A DNA stretch of 64,000 nt from Rhodococcus sp. IEGM 1379 (GCF_030056815.1 NZ_JASHKR010000013.1:1-64000); one strand, 5' to 3'. Shown: positions 1-9,488, counted from the stretch's first letter. Notes: generated by a model from the letters alone, not told the origin. Made by a program: numbers and translations.

Positions 1-400
1 CCTTGGCGTTTCGGAGGGACTTACACCAGCACGTCCTAAGGCCGTGCCGTCCTGGACAACGGCACGCCACAGGTAGCGCTGAACTCCGTTGATCTTCGAT
101 GAAGACTTCGTCGAGGAACCACTTGTCGCCGGGGCGGGCGCTGCGGCGACGCAGCCGGTTCGCGTAGGCCTGCCCGAACTTGGCGCACCAGCGCCGGATC
201 GACTTGTAAGAGAGCATCTCCCCGCGTTGCAGCATCAGCTCCTCCACGTCGCGGAAGCTCAGCGTGAACCGGAAGTACAGCCACACACAGTGGTCGATAA
301 TCTCGCTCGGGTAGCGGTGACGCTTGTACGACGGCGCGGCGGTGGTCACGACCACGATCCTGCCAGCCGCCCTCGACAGCTCGCTAACGTGACAATGCCC
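1..400 (-). mobile_element. IS6-family element remnant with frameshifted transposase, cut by window start
   Basis: Reading leftwards from a GTG near 349, the translation gives the N-terminal half of an IS6-family DDE transposase: YPSEIIDHCVWLYFRF, then FRDVEELMLQRGEMLSYKSI, then DKWFLDEVFI with the first catalytic Asp. Around 89-100 one extra base breaks the frame: the expected KINGVQRYLWRA continues only in the next frame. The rest lies outside the window. The terminal inverted repeat, read leftwards as GGGCATTGTCACGTTAGC, starts at 400, exactly where the neighbouring CoA-ligase gene stops. The copy is therefore inactive as seen. Family assignment is confident; the exact IS is unknown. Confidence 0.8.
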
Positions 401-2013
401 TACGAGGGTGTGGTGCGAAGGTCTTTGCGGAGGATTTTGCCTGACGCGGACTTGGGGATTGCGTCGATGAACTCGACTCGCCGGACCTTCTTGTAGGGAG
501 CGACGTGGCGTGCAACGAATTCGATGACCTCAGCTTCAGCGATGTTGGTGCCGAACTGACGTACGATAAAGGCCTTGGGGATTTCTTCGCCTTCGTCGTC
601 GGGGACACCGATGACCGCGGTATCGGCGATCGAGGGATGGGTCAGTAGTAGGGCTTCGAGTTCTGCGGGTGGGACTTGGTAGCCCTTGTACTTGATCAGT
701 TCCTTGAGCCTGTCGACGATGAATATTCGACCTAAACTGTCGACTTGGGCGAGGTCTCCGGTATGGAGGAATCCGTCGGAATCAATCGTCGCTTTAGTGG
801 CTTCTTCGTTGCCGAGGTAGCCGACCATTACGTTGGGGCCACGGACACACAGTTCTCCGGGAGCACTGAGTCCCTCTGTGGGGTAAGTAATTTCGTTTCC
901 GGTCACGGGGTCCACAATTTTATTGACGGTGTTGGGAACTGGCCAGCCGCAGGAATTGAGCGGTGCGATGTCGCCGAAGTGTTCCTTGCCGCCGTCGGCG
1001 GGCATGCAATGGCTGACCGGGCTCAACTCGCTCATGCCATAGCCCTGGATCATTTGTACGTGCAACCGTCGCGAGACGGCGTTACCGAGTTCGGCATCCA
1101 ACGGTGCGGCGCCGGACATCACGGTGCGCAGCGACGTCACGTCATAGTGGTCGACCAGTGGATGTTTAGCCAACGCGACCGCAACTGGCGGAGCGATGAA
1201 AGTGTAGGTGACTTGGTATTTTTGGATATTGTCCAGGAATTCGGCTAGGTCGAACTTCGGCATGACGAGCAGTGTTGCCCGCGCATGCAGGGCGGCGTTG
1301 AGCAGCACGGTCATGCCATAGATATGGAAGAACGGCAGGATGGCGAGGACTTTGTCGTCTGAATCTATCGCTAGCAGCGGCCGGATCTGTGCGATGTTAG
1401 CGGCCAGGTTCCTATGGGTGAGTATGACGCCCTTCGGATCTGCGGTGGTTCCGGAACTGTAAGGCAGCACTGCTGGGTGCGTCGTTGGATCGAAATCAAC
1501 GGTGGGCGCAGAGGCGCCCTGTCCGATCAGATCCTCAAGATTTGGATGTCCGGAAACCGCTTCCCCTGCGCCGTCGAGCACGATCACATGTGCCGGAGGA
1601 ATACCGACCGCTTGCGCCGCTTCCTGCGCTTGCTGCAGGAGCGCGCAGACTGTGATCATTGTCGTTGCCTTCGCATCGGTGAGCTGTTTGGCAATGTCCT
1701 TGGCGGTAAAGAGGGCGTTGATGGTGGTGACGGTGGCACCGGCTCGCAGGGTGCCGTGGAATGCCACGGCGAACGCCGTCGAGTTCGGCGCCAGGAGGCC
1801 GACGACGTCTCCCACTCCGACGCCGCGACCGGCCAATGCACCAGCCGTCGAATTCACCTGGCCGATGAGTTCTCCGTAGGTCGTCCGCGCGCCCCCGGGC
1901 GTATCGATAAGCGCAACACGATCGAGGTCTGCTTGATTCATGTTGCTGAAGAGCAGGTCGAAAACGCTCACTTCTGGGATGTCCACGTCGGGGAAAGGAC
2001 TGGAGAAACTCAT
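400..2013 (-). CDS. acyl-CoA synthetase, AMP-binding, 4-coumarate-CoA-ligase type
   Basis: A 537-residue adenylate-forming enzyme that would activate a carboxylic (probably aromatic or fatty) acid to its CoA thioester using ATP. Seen: P-loop-like box YSSGTTADPKGV near residues 185-196, GYGMSELSP near 325, the hinge region HTGDLA and VDRLKELIKYKGYQV near 417-445, and the C-terminal catalytic lysine motif PKSASGKILRK near 520. The length is normal for 4CL-like ligases. The ATG at 2013 follows an AGG-containing ribosome site. It is the last gene of a minus-strand cluster (SDR, cupin, ligase) divergent from an AraC regulator. The stop codon coincides with the end of an IS6 inverted repeat, so the extreme C-terminus may have been trimmed by that insertion. 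Substrate is not predictable. Confidence 0.9.
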   Translation of the reverse strand: MSFSSPFPDVDIPEVSVFDLLFSNMNQADLDRVALIDTPGGARTTYGELIGQVNSTAGALAGRGVGVGDVVGLLAPNSTAFAVAFHGTLRAGATVTTINALFTAKDIAKQLTDAKATTMITVCALLQQAQEAAQAVGIPPAHVIVLDGAGEAVSGHPNLEDLIGQGASAPTVDFDPTTHPAVLPYSSGTTADPKGVILTHRNLAANIAQIRPLLAIDSDDKVLAILPFFHIYGMTVLLNAALHARATLLVMPKFDLAEFLDNIQKYQVTYTFIAPPVAVALAKHPLVDHYDVTSLRTVMSGAAPLDAELGNAVSRRLHVQMIQGYGMSELSPVSHCMPADGGKEHFGDIAPLNSCGWPVPNTVNKIVDPVTGNEITYPTEGLSAPGELCVRGPNVMVGYLGNEEATKATIDSDGFLHTGDLAQVDSLGRIFIVDRLKELIKYKGYQVPPAELEALLLTHPSIADTAVIGVPDDEGEEIPKAFIVRQFGTNIAEAEVIEFVARHVAPYKKVRRVEFIDAIPKSASGKILRKDLRTTPS

Positions 2014-2134
2014 CTTTACCTGCCTTCACTATGTTGCCCACAACCGATATGCGGGGCGGGGCCGTATGTCCTCGGGACCGCCAACCGCGAGCGGTACACG
2101 CTGAGCGGTTAGCGGTCGAGTTCTGCAGTCTCGG

Positions 2135-2680
2135 TCAGTCGGTTTCGATCTCGGTGATTCGACTGCTGAACTGTGCGCCGCCCGCGGTCAGGTAATCGAC
2201 GGCCAACCCTGACTCCTCGGAGAAATCCTTGCTGAGCTTCATGACGGTGACAGCGTCCAGAATGGAATGGAACTTTCCGTCCTCGGAGAAGTTCACGTTT
2301 GCACCGTTGATGACGTACAAAACGTTGGTGTCTTCTGTATTGCTCTCAGGGGCAAAGAGCGTGTGGACGGATGCTCCGGGCTCGTATAGATACGATCCTG
2401 CCGTCTGCAACTGTTCGGGGTACTCGCGGTAGCCCCACGCGCCGGTGAGGGTGTAGGCGTGAACAGATCCTGTGTGCAGATGAATGGGAAGCCCTGAACC
2501 CGGCTCGAAGGTGGCTATGAGTACCCAGATGCCGACTTCAGGTTCAAGGAAGAGTGGTTTGAAACTGACACCGGGGGCGAGTTTTCCGGTCACGAGCGGG
2601 ATCGAGTCTACGTTGATAGTGAGCAGTTCGGTCTGTGGCAGTGAAACGACCGGAAGCTGTTCGGATGTAACGACAGTCAT
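2135..2680 (-). CDS. cupin dioxygenase, 2,4'-dihydroxyacetophenone dioxygenase-like
   Basis: A 181-residue single-domain cupin. A metal-binding motif with paired histidines (LPIHLHTGSVHAYTL, about residues 66-80) and a second histidine in EPGASVHTLF (about 100-108) fit a mononuclear iron cupin. The segments YREYPEQLQTAGSYLYEPG and VNFSEDGKFHSILDAVT resemble the 2,4'-dihydroxyacetophenone dioxygenase family, which cleaves the side-chain C-C bond of hydroxylated acetophenones to 4-hydroxybenzoate and formate. It sits between an SDR and a CoA ligase on the same strand, a context compatible with aromatic-ketone breakdown. Membership of the family is from recognition of the motif pattern; the substrate is inference. 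Confidence 0.7.
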   Translation of the reverse strand: MTVVTSEQLPVVSLPQTELLTINVDSIPLVTGKLAPGVSFKPLFLEPEVGIWVLIATFEPGSGLPIHLHTGSVHAYTLTGAWGYREYPEQLQTAGSYLYEPGASVHTLFAPESNTEDTNVLYVINGANVNFSEDGKFHSILDAVTVMKLSKDFSEESGLAVDYLTAGGAQFSSRITEIETD

Positions 2681-2726
2681 GATGATTTCCCTTGTTTGGT
2701 TGTTTTTGTAGGGCGCCAGGTTTTGG

Positions 2727-3446
2727 TCAGGAGGCGCTGTATCCGCCGTCTACCGGAATCGTCACGCCTGTCACCAATCGAGATGCGCCGGAAGCGAGAT
2801 ACAGCACGGTGCCCGCGATGTCTTCGGGTTCGCTGAAATTTCCGCTGGGCAGTCGACTGGTGATGGCGGCGTTGAGTGTCGGGTCTTCCTCCACCAAGCG
2901 TGTCAACTCCGTGCGAATCCAACCCGGGGCAACGGCGTTGACGCGGATTCCGTCGCCGGCCCAAGCCAGAGCGAGAGTTTTCGTCAACTGCACGATGCCC
3001 GCCTTCGCTGCACCGTACCCGGGAACGAGCGGAGACCCGAAGTAGCTGTACATCGAGCCGACGTTGATGATCGATCCACCGGACTCGGCCATGAGCGGCT
3101 TGAGGGTGACCGCAACATTGAACGACCCCACGAGATGGATATCGACGATCTCGCGGAAGACTGCGGGGTCGAACTCCTCGCCGGGTGCAGCTCTACCAGC
3201 GCATTGAACGATCGTGTCGAGCGATCCAAACTTCGATGCGGCCTTGAGAATGCTAGACGGTTCCCTGACATCGGCGACTACGTCCTCGATCCCCACGCGG
3301 GGGGATTCCGGCACCGGAGAAACATCGACAGCTACTACCCGAGCGCCGGCAGAGACGAAGGCGTTTGCTATGGCCGAGCCGATACCGCCCCGTCCGCCGG
3401 TTACCAGTACGGACTGACCTGCCACAGTGAAATCTGTTGATGACAT
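2727..3446 (-). CDS. short-chain dehydrogenase/reductase (SDR)
   Basis: 239 residues, the usual length of a classical SDR. The cofactor site VTGGRGGIGSA lies at residues 15-25, followed by VVAVDVS (acidic residue after beta-2 suggesting NAD preference). The catalytic Ser is in NVGSMYSY, and Tyr and Lys are in YGAAKAG near 148-154. The C-terminus VTGVTIPVDGGYSA is typical. It would oxidise or reduce an alcohol/ketone in the same pathway as the downstream cupin and CoA ligase. It is the first gene of the minus-strand cluster and reads away from the AraC-type regulator across about 180 bp of intergenic DNA that should hold both promoters. Confidence 0.88.
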   Translation of the reverse strand: MSSTDFTVAGQSVLVTGGRGGIGSAIANAFVSAGARVVAVDVSPVPESPRVGIEDVVADVREPSSILKAASKFGSLDTIVQCAGRAAPGEEFDPAVFREIVDIHLVGSFNVAVTLKPLMAESGGSIINVGSMYSYFGSPLVPGYGAAKAGIVQLTKTLALAWAGDGIRVNAVAPGWIRTELTRLVEEDPTLNAAITSRLPSGNFSEPEDIAGTVLYLASGASRLVTGVTIPVDGGYSAS

Positions 3447-3625
3447 GCGTGATCACACTTTCTGTCTCACGGGAAAAGTTAACGGGCACCGTCGAATTCA
3501 TCGGTTGGCGAATACGTCGATTCGTTCCAATCACAGTGAAGTGGTGACGCCCTGGTTTCAAAGTATGGTGCAGGAGTGATCCATGACACTTGACCTGAAG
3601 CGACAGTTTTTTAACAATAAGCGAC

Positions 3626-4624
3626 ATGGATGATCTGATTCGGGCTTCTTCGCTGGCAAACTTCATCAGCCTGGTCGACAGGCAGGGAGGCGACGGCGAG
3701 CGGATCTTGTCGGACTGCGGTATCGATCCCGAATGGGCCGGCAATCATGACAAGTTCATCAGGTACACAGCCCTCTCGCAGGCTGTGCATCTGGCATCGA
3801 CGTCCTTGGGGAAGCGCGACTTCGGTATCCAGCTCGCACAAGCACAAGGCGCGGACATTCTCGGTCCCGTAGCGGTCTTGGCGCGCCACGCTGGCACCAT
3901 CGGAGAAGGCATCGATGATGTCGCCCGATACCTCCACACGTACAGTCCGGCCGTGCGCGTTTCGTTACGACGGGACTTGCCCTCCCCGCAATTTCGATTC
4001 GAGATCGTCCTTCGCAGCCTGGCCGGCCGCGACTTGATGGTGGAACTCAGCCTCGGAATCGCTCTCGAGTTGCTCAGGCTGCTGATCGACCCAGATTTTG
4101 TGCCTGAGCGAACAGGGTTCGCCCACGCGCAGATATGTCGTTCGTCGGTGTATGGCGCAGCGTTCGGATCTCCGGTCGAATTCGAAACCGAAGGAAACTT
4201 CTTCGAGCTGCCCAGCGTGATCCTGAATAAGCCGACACGAGGCGGAGATGCAGTTTCACGTCGTCTCGTCGAGCAATACCTGTCGCCTATCTCAGCGTAC
4301 AAATCAATGGTTGATCAGGTCGCCGATTTCGTGCACCGACTGCTGCCGCTCAATCAGGCAACACTGGTCCATGTGGCTCGAGCAATGGCTGTGCATCCCC
4401 GCACATTGCAACGGCAAATAGCCAGAGAAGGTAGTACATTTTCGGCGGTCTTGGACGACGTCCGCCGAAAGCTGGCGTTACGGCTGGTTGGCGAAGGGCT
4501 CTCCGCGAACCAGATTTCGGCTTCCCTCGGATACAGCGAGCAAAGCTGCTACACACGTGCGTGCTGGCGATGGTTCGGCGAAACCCCGCTCAATCTGGCA
4601 TCCCGATCGGTTGGCAGCAGGTAA
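3626..4624 (+). CDS. AraC-family transcriptional regulator
   Basis: 332 residues. The N-terminal two thirds match the arabinose-binding-like regulatory domain common in AraC/OruR-type regulators. The C-terminus carries the double helix-turn-helix: LVHVARAMAVHPRTLQRQIAREG followed by LALRLVGEGLSANQISASLGYSEQSCYTRA. The ATG at 3626 was chosen because no better in-frame start lies upstream. It is divergent from the SDR-cupin-ligase genes and is the obvious candidate to control them in response to a pathway intermediate. Immediately downstream is a MITE copy. Confidence 0.88.
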   Translation: MDDLIRASSLANFISLVDRQGGDGERILSDCGIDPEWAGNHDKFIRYTALSQAVHLASTSLGKRDFGIQLAQAQGADILGPVAVLARHAGTIGEGIDDVARYLHTYSPAVRVSLRRDLPSPQFRFEIVLRSLAGRDLMVELSLGIALELLRLLIDPDFVPERTGFAHAQICRSSVYGAAFGSPVEFETEGNFFELPSVILNKPTRGGDAVSRRLVEQYLSPISAYKSMVDQVADFVHRLLPLNQATLVHVARAMAVHPRTLQRQIAREGSTFSAVLDDVRRKLALRLVGEGLSANQISASLGYSEQSCYTRACWRWFGETPLNLASRSVGSR

Positions 4625-4682
4625 TCGGTGCGTGAGCAATGATCAGAACTTATGGATCCCGGGAGGGCGTACCTTCCCGGAT

Positions 4683-4811
4683 GGCACTGTCACGTCAAGC
4701 AATCAAGCGCTGATTGTGGTCGATCCGTGCTCGGAAACCTCCTGCTCGTGTGTGGCTCATGAGGCTGGTGGGATTTTAGGAAGGCACCGAATCGATTAAC
4801 GTGACAGTGCC
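4683..4811. mobile_element. MITE-like element, copy 1 (129 bp)
   Basis: Bounded by inverted ends GGCACTGTCACGT at the left and ACGTGACAGTGCC at the right, with no coding capacity. It aligns end to end, in reverse orientation, with the element at 13551-13680 (shared stretches AAGCAATCAAGC, GGTCGATCCG, GAGGCTGGT, GAATCGATTAAC). The termini resemble those of IS6-family remnants in this window, so an IS6-like transposase may have moved it. No clear target-site duplication was found. Confidence 0.75.
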
Positions 4812-4824
4812 GTCCGGCTTCTAC

Positions 4825-5137
4825 AAGCACCAAGGGCGCAGGGTATCAATACTATTGGGGGAACGTCAGCAGCGGCGGGCGAATCTGGAAGTGAAGATCC
4901 TCGCGACCCACCAGGAGCCGAAAGGCGTCTACGGGGCACCGAGAATCACCGCTGAGTTCCAAGGTCGCGGCGAGGTGATCACCGAGAAGACGGTCGCGAA
5001 GATCATGCGATCGCTCGGCATCGTCGGGATGCCCCCAAGCACTTCGTGCAGGGAGGTACCCCCGCCCGCGCACGTTCAAGGTCCGCACCACCGTCGTCGA
5101 CCCGAATTCAGTGCATGCATCGACAGTGGGGCGTGAC
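4825..5137 (+). pseudogene. IS3-family transposase OrfB fragment interrupted by a 32-bp palindrome
   Basis: The translation ERQQRRANLEVKILATHQEP then KGVYGAPRITAEFQGRG and EKTVAKIMRSLGIVG is the N-terminal (pre-catalytic) part of an IS3-family OrfB. At 5032-5063 a short palindromic insert breaks the reading frame. The original frame resumes directly after it (RTFKVRTTVVDPNS). The rest of the transposase, including the DDE domain, is missing. The 5' end is joined to the MITE at 4811. Confidence 0.78.
5032..5063 (+). repeat. 32-bp palindromic insert, copy 1
   Basis: The segment runs from CCCCCAAGCAC, through a TTC loop, to GTGCAGGGAGGTACCCCC. GCAC/GTGC forms a small hairpin flanked by C-runs and a GGTACC palindrome. 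It interrupts an IS3 OrfB frame. Near-identical copies are at 49729-49760 (one difference) and 39085-39115, both also inside transposase genes. Confidence 0.8.
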
Positions 5138-5622
5138 ATGCGGGATGAATTCGTCAGTGCTGTAAGGCATTTACGTAAACCGGTGAGCTGACACAGACCA
5201 ACTCGACGGATTCGACAACCTCTTCACGACTTGAGGATCTGGCGCATTTGATCCGGAGAGAACGGATTCAAGCGGCGACTTCGGCATCGACAGTGCCACT
5301 CTTGCCGTGGAATGGCGCATCTGTCGGTCGGCGGTTTACTTCGACCGTCATTGTCCCGCCCTCCGTGGCCCGTCACCGGCGTCAGGTCAGCCGCTTACCA
5401 ATGCGTATGTGACCCGACGGTTGAATCCGCGCTCACCAAGTACGGCGATGACAGCGGCTCCCACGAGACGGTACTTCCACCCCGATACAGATGATCGGGG
5501 TGGAAGGCCAGAGCTATTGCAGCAGTTGACCGTAACCTTCCTCTGCGGCCTTGGCACAATACAATTCGCTCATCGGCAGCGACGTGTCCTGCAACATTTC
5601 GCCTAACTATCGGACGATGTGT
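5138..5622. other. no gene recognised
   Basis: About 480 bp between the broken OrfB and the convergent SDR gene. Short open frames exist on both strands but none resembles a known family, and codon use is not gene-like. It probably consists of decayed insertion-sequence and flanking DNA. Confidence 0.5.
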
Positions 5623-6399
5623 TTAGCGTCCAAATACCGTTCCGCCGTTGAGATGAATAACCTGCCCGTTGACCAGGCCCCCTGCCTCGCTGCAAAGCCA
5701 GAGGATCGCTGCACCGACATCGGCGCCACGACCGAGCCTGCCTATCGGAATCTGGCGGATCATCCTCTGCAGCGCAGGGTCGTCAACATCACCCAATCCC
5801 TCCATCATCCCCAACGCCAACGCATTCGCTGTTACACCACGCGAACCACACTCGACACTGAGGTGTCGGATCAAGGCCTCCGAACCTGCCTTGGCGGCAC
5901 CATACGCGGAGACCCCTATAGAAAGTCCCCGTGTTGATGCACCTGAAGAGATCTGAATGATGCGGCCCCACTCGTTCTCGAGCTGACCAGGGAGTACTGC
6001 CTGGACGACTCGCATCATCGCAGACAGGTTGAGGTCGATCTGCCGCTGCCAATCCGCCTCCGGCATGTCGACAAATTGATTCGGGCGTGCACCAATGTCA
6101 GGGATCCCCGCATTGTGAACAAGAATATCGACGGAAGCCCCGTCGTCGGCCAGCGCAGTTATTGCCTGCTCCACTGCGGCGGCGTCTGTCACGTCAAACA
6201 CCGAGGAAAATGCCGATCCTCCGCTGCCGATGATGGCATCGGCGACCGACTGAGCCCTGTCGGCGTGTAAATCGTTCACTATGACTGTTGCTCCGCAGGC
6301 CCCGAGAACGCGTGCGATACCTTCTCCTACCCCTCGGCCCGAACCGGTCACCAAAGCAGTGCGCCCATCGAGTCGAAATTGCTCCACACTCAGGTCCAT
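5623..6399 (-). CDS. short-chain dehydrogenase/reductase (SDR)
   Basis: 258 residues with the classical SDR layout: TGSGRGVGEG at residues 17-26 for NAD(P) binding, VHNAG near 92-96, catalytic Ser in QISSGAS, and Tyr/Lys in YGAAKAG near 165-171, ending LVNGQVIHLNGGTVFG. It reads towards the MITE/IS3 debris, so it is separated from the AraC-controlled cluster and has no intact partner gene. Its upstream 650 bp contain only degraded sequence. Function beyond an NAD(P)-dependent oxidoreductase cannot be assigned. Confidence 0.87.
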   Translation of the reverse strand: MDLSVEQFRLDGRTALVTGSGRGVGEGIARVLGACGATVIVNDLHADRAQSVADAIIGSGGSAFSSVFDVTDAAAVEQAITALADDGASVDILVHNAGIPDIGARPNQFVDMPEADWQRQIDLNLSAMMRVVQAVLPGQLENEWGRIIQISSGASTRGLSIGVSAYGAAKAGSEALIRHLSVECGSRGVTANALALGMMEGLGDVDDPALQRMIRQIPIGRLGRGADVGAAILWLCSEAGGLVNGQVIHLNGGTVFGR

Positions 6400-7073
6400 A
6401 ACGTCCTCCCGGTCGGGTCAGCTGATTACGACATACTGGGCCCGCAGTAGAACGACCAGACGTGCAGTCTCGATGAGCGGGAGTCCGAGAAATGGATTCG
6501 AAAGGGCATCTGCCGGTTCGGGATCGCTACCGCCGATTGTGGGTGCTCGTCGAAGTTGCCGGGCGACTCCGCAGCCGGCAGTCCTCCGTTCGCACCAGCG
6601 CTCATGTAGATGATTCCCCCGACGTTCACGGTCTGATCGACGTCGACTCACGGGCGGTTCTGCATGCTCGCGACCTGATCGAGGCTCATGGCCCTCTGAC
6701 CGCCGCCCCGTCCCACACCACGGTCCCCGCACCCTTCTTCCTTCCTTGCGTTGAATTCGGCTGGCATCGAACAATCACGCCACCTTCCCCGCTCGGCGTC
6801 ATCCGATTGGACTCCCCACATGAGTACAGACCGACTGCTCTTAGAGCTGAAAGACGGAAACCGACCTCTCCCCGAGATCGTCCTCGGGTTGAGCGCAGGG
6901 GCACTCCCCTCCCCCGCATCGACTGGCCTGCCATCTCAGCGGTGGATGTGGCTGGCTGATCTCCTCAGAAGGCGTCCGAGAACTCGCGATGGTGAGCAGC
7001 GCTGGCGGATCATGGGCAGGCTCCTGGTTGGGTCAGTGATAAGCAAGTCGCTGCCTGTACCCAGGAGTCCACA
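6400..7073. other. degraded sequence, no intact gene
   Basis: About 670 bp with overlapping short frames on both strands. A minus-strand stretch near 6426-6629 translates to a protein-like fragment (VNVGGIIYMSAGANGG, then NRQMPFRIHFSDS) without a start or an identifiable family. It may be a truncated enzyme once upstream of the SDR. Confidence 0.4.
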
Positions 7074-7942
7074 ATGTCATCACCGATTTCGATGTGTCCG
7101 TCGTGCCCACCCCACGCGTCGGCGGGGCACCGGTGCGCGGTGTATCCGTCCTCGTCGCTGACCGACGCCCAATTGGTCGGTCCTGGAACCGCTACTGCCG
7201 CCGCCGAGCAACATGGCGGGCCGCGGTAGACGGCTCGAAAAGCATTGTCGCCGTGTGATCCTCGACGCCATTCTCTTTTCTTGTGCGGGGCGGGATCGCG
7301 TGGCGGCAGCTGCCGGCGGAGTTCCCCCCACCGACCAAGGTCTACGACACGTTCACCCGCTGGGTGCGAGCCGGCGTGTGGCAGCGCGTCCACGACTCGC
7401 TCCGGGACCAGCTACGGGTACTCGCCGGGTGCGAGGCGTTGCCCGACCGCGGCGATCATCGATTCGCAGACCGTGCCCGCCGCCGACACGGTGCACCGGT
7501 CGGGTCGCGGGTGGGATGGTTGGAATCGGACGAATGGCCGCAAACGGCACATCGGGCGTGGACGTCAACGGTCCTGTTGCTCGCGGTGGTCGTCACCGCC
7601 GCCTCCATCGGGGACCGCGACGCCGCACACCGGGTGCTGGCCGTCCTGCGCGGCGCGTTCTTTCGCGATCACGCTGGTCTGGGGCGACGGCGGCTACCCA
7701 GGACGTTTGGTCGGGTGGTCGAAACAGGTTCTTGCCCTTGAAGATTCAGGTCATCAAACGGATCCCCGGCAGTACCGGGGTTTCTCGTCCGGCCCCATGT
7801 CTGGGTGGTTGAGAGGAGTTTCGCGTGGATTAGTAAAAACCGCCGCTGTGTGCGTGACTACGAAACCAGACCCGATCACCACGAAGCCATGGTCCACCTC
7901 GCCATGATCGCGCTCATGACACGACGCCTCGCCCGAACCTAA
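7074..7942 (+). pseudogene. IS5-family transposase, multiply frameshifted
   Basis: Successive frames give a nearly complete IS5-type transposase: SLTDAQLV and EPLLPPPSN at the start, CRRVILDAILF, then VRGGIAWRQLPAEFPPPTKV, CPTAAIIDSQTVPAADTV, TNGRKRHIG, LLLAVVVTAASIGDRDAAH, LVWGDGGYPGRLV, and the C-terminal WVVERSFAWISKNRRCVRDY to MTRRLART. At least four frame changes are needed, so it is inactive. The protein end at 7942 abuts the next open frame. Confidence 0.82.
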
Positions 7943-8199
7943 TGAGTTCTCGGACGCTTTCTGAGACCGCGCTCGGAAAAGCACTCGATAACGCACACGC
8001 CGTGTATTCGCCCAATCCCCCCCGGTGGTCAGACCGGCAGTCAATCGGTACTTCAGGCCACGACGCATCCAGTCCCGCTGGCACGGTGTTGCGCTATTCG
8101 GTTCCGCGATTGACCGCACTGTTTTCGCCAGGTATCGCGACACCGCTGGCAACCCAGGGTTCCGTTGCGGTCGTCTCCCTGTCGGTTCACTCTTGGGCG

Positions 8200-8838
8200 A
8201 TGGACACCGCCGGGTTCCTTGCGCGACTGCTTAACTACGGATTCACCAGCACGCGAGCCTTGAGCACCCAAACCCACGGCTTCAACATCGACCCTCGAGT
8301 CTCACGCGCAGCTCGCCAAAATTTCCACAGGTCCCTACTCATTCATCCCGAAACTTCCTACGTGTGGGGATATTTCGAAGTAGGCGGAGCCCCGGAAGCC
8401 CTCTTCCCACCCGCCGATCAGTGGCCTAACACACTCACATGTGTGTGGGTACGAGAGAGCACTGCAATCTTCGAGAAAGAAATCGAAAAGTCAGCGAAAT
8501 ATATTGACGCACTTGACAAAACCAATGAATACGTCGACGCCGAGGAAAACAGTCGAATCATCGTGGTCGATGTCGACTACCCAACCGGAGACAACTCAGC
8601 GATGCTCTCGAAAAATGAGCTACGGAGCGCGCAAATGGAACAAGTGCTACGTGCCGCCGTCAAAGCTGTGAAAATCATGATGGATCGCGGTTTCCTGGAC
8701 GAAGCGAACACCCAGGCCGCCTTCGAACTGCTTAACGGAGACGAGAGATCCGAGATCGCGAAGCAGATGTACAAATGGCTCACCGCCGAGAAACTGCTGC
8801 ACAAGGACTGGCGACGCACCGTCGCCGAGTGGCACTAG
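8200..8838 (+). CDS. hypothetical protein, about 212 residues
   Basis: An open frame continues upstream to 7942, but residues before the ATG at 8200 look like frame read-through of IS debris, so the internal ATG (MDTAGFLARLLNYGF) is preferred. The protein is charged and mixed alpha/beta, with IIVVDVDYPTGDNSAM and a helical, lysine-rich C-terminal half (EQVLRAAVKAVKIMMDRGFLD, EIAKQMYKWLTAEKLL). No signal peptide or membrane span is seen and no family is recognised. Base use is less GC-rich than the catabolic genes. It lies between IS5 and PLD-gene debris, so it is part of an accessory island. Confidence 0.5.
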   Translation: MDTAGFLARLLNYGFTSTRALSTQTHGFNIDPRVSRAARQNFHRSLLIHPETSYVWGYFEVGGAPEALFPPADQWPNTLTCVWVRESTAIFEKEIEKSAKYIDALDKTNEYVDAEENSRIIVVDVDYPTGDNSAMLSKNELRSAQMEQVLRAAVKAVKIMMDRGFLDEANTQAAFELLNGDERSEIAKQMYKWLTAEKLLHKDWRRTVAEWH

Positions 8839-9001
8839 TCCTCGCCCCAGTCTTCTTCTTCACGCATGCCGAAGTTCATACATCACCCCACTCTCGTTCG
8901 ACCGAGCAGATCAAACGCCACCATACATTCTCTCCGAACAGATTCCGGTCCAACTGCCCCGTTCAACCGGTATTCGAGAACCGATCAGCGTCGGTCATCG
9001 T

Positions 9002-9275
9002 CAATGGGCGATCGGCCGCGCCGTACCCATCCCCGGAATCACCGGACGAATCCACAACCCCGACAACGACTTCCTACCCACACCCACCGCCCGGATGTTC
9101 GTCAAACACGCCGTCGACTACCAGCCCAGCCCCACCGAACAACACCTACTCGAAGACCAAAGGCCGCTGCAGCGGACCACCCCCGGACCCGTCGCGAAGT
9201 ACCAACTCCAATCGCTGCGCCTCGACAAACCCAGCACCATCACAGCCGGTGATCCATTCGTCCTCGTCGGGACTG
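9002..9275 (+). pseudogene. fragment of phospholipase-D-like gene (middle part)
   Basis: Translates to WAIGRAVPIPGITGRIHNPD, DFLPTPTARMFVKHAVDYQP and SLRLDKPSTITAGD, closely matching residues about 150-240 of the intact PLD-like protein encoded at 30460-31407. Both ends are missing. The homology stops just after the ITAGD segment. A fragment carrying the remaining C-terminus appears at 10398. Confidence 0.8.
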
Positions 9276-9488
9276 TCTCACCAATTCGGTGCACCAGCGA
9301 CGGCCTTGGCCTCAACAGGTCGACGCCGTTTCCGACCGATCGCGTATCGAATGTGAGCACAGGGTGGTCATACATCGCGACTTCCAGATCGTGTCCACAT
9401 AATCGAACGCAACCTGATCCGTGAAAGGACTCAGGTCGGACTCGCTGCGGCCCGTGCTCCTGACCGTACCAGTGGCCGGCCCCCGAAG

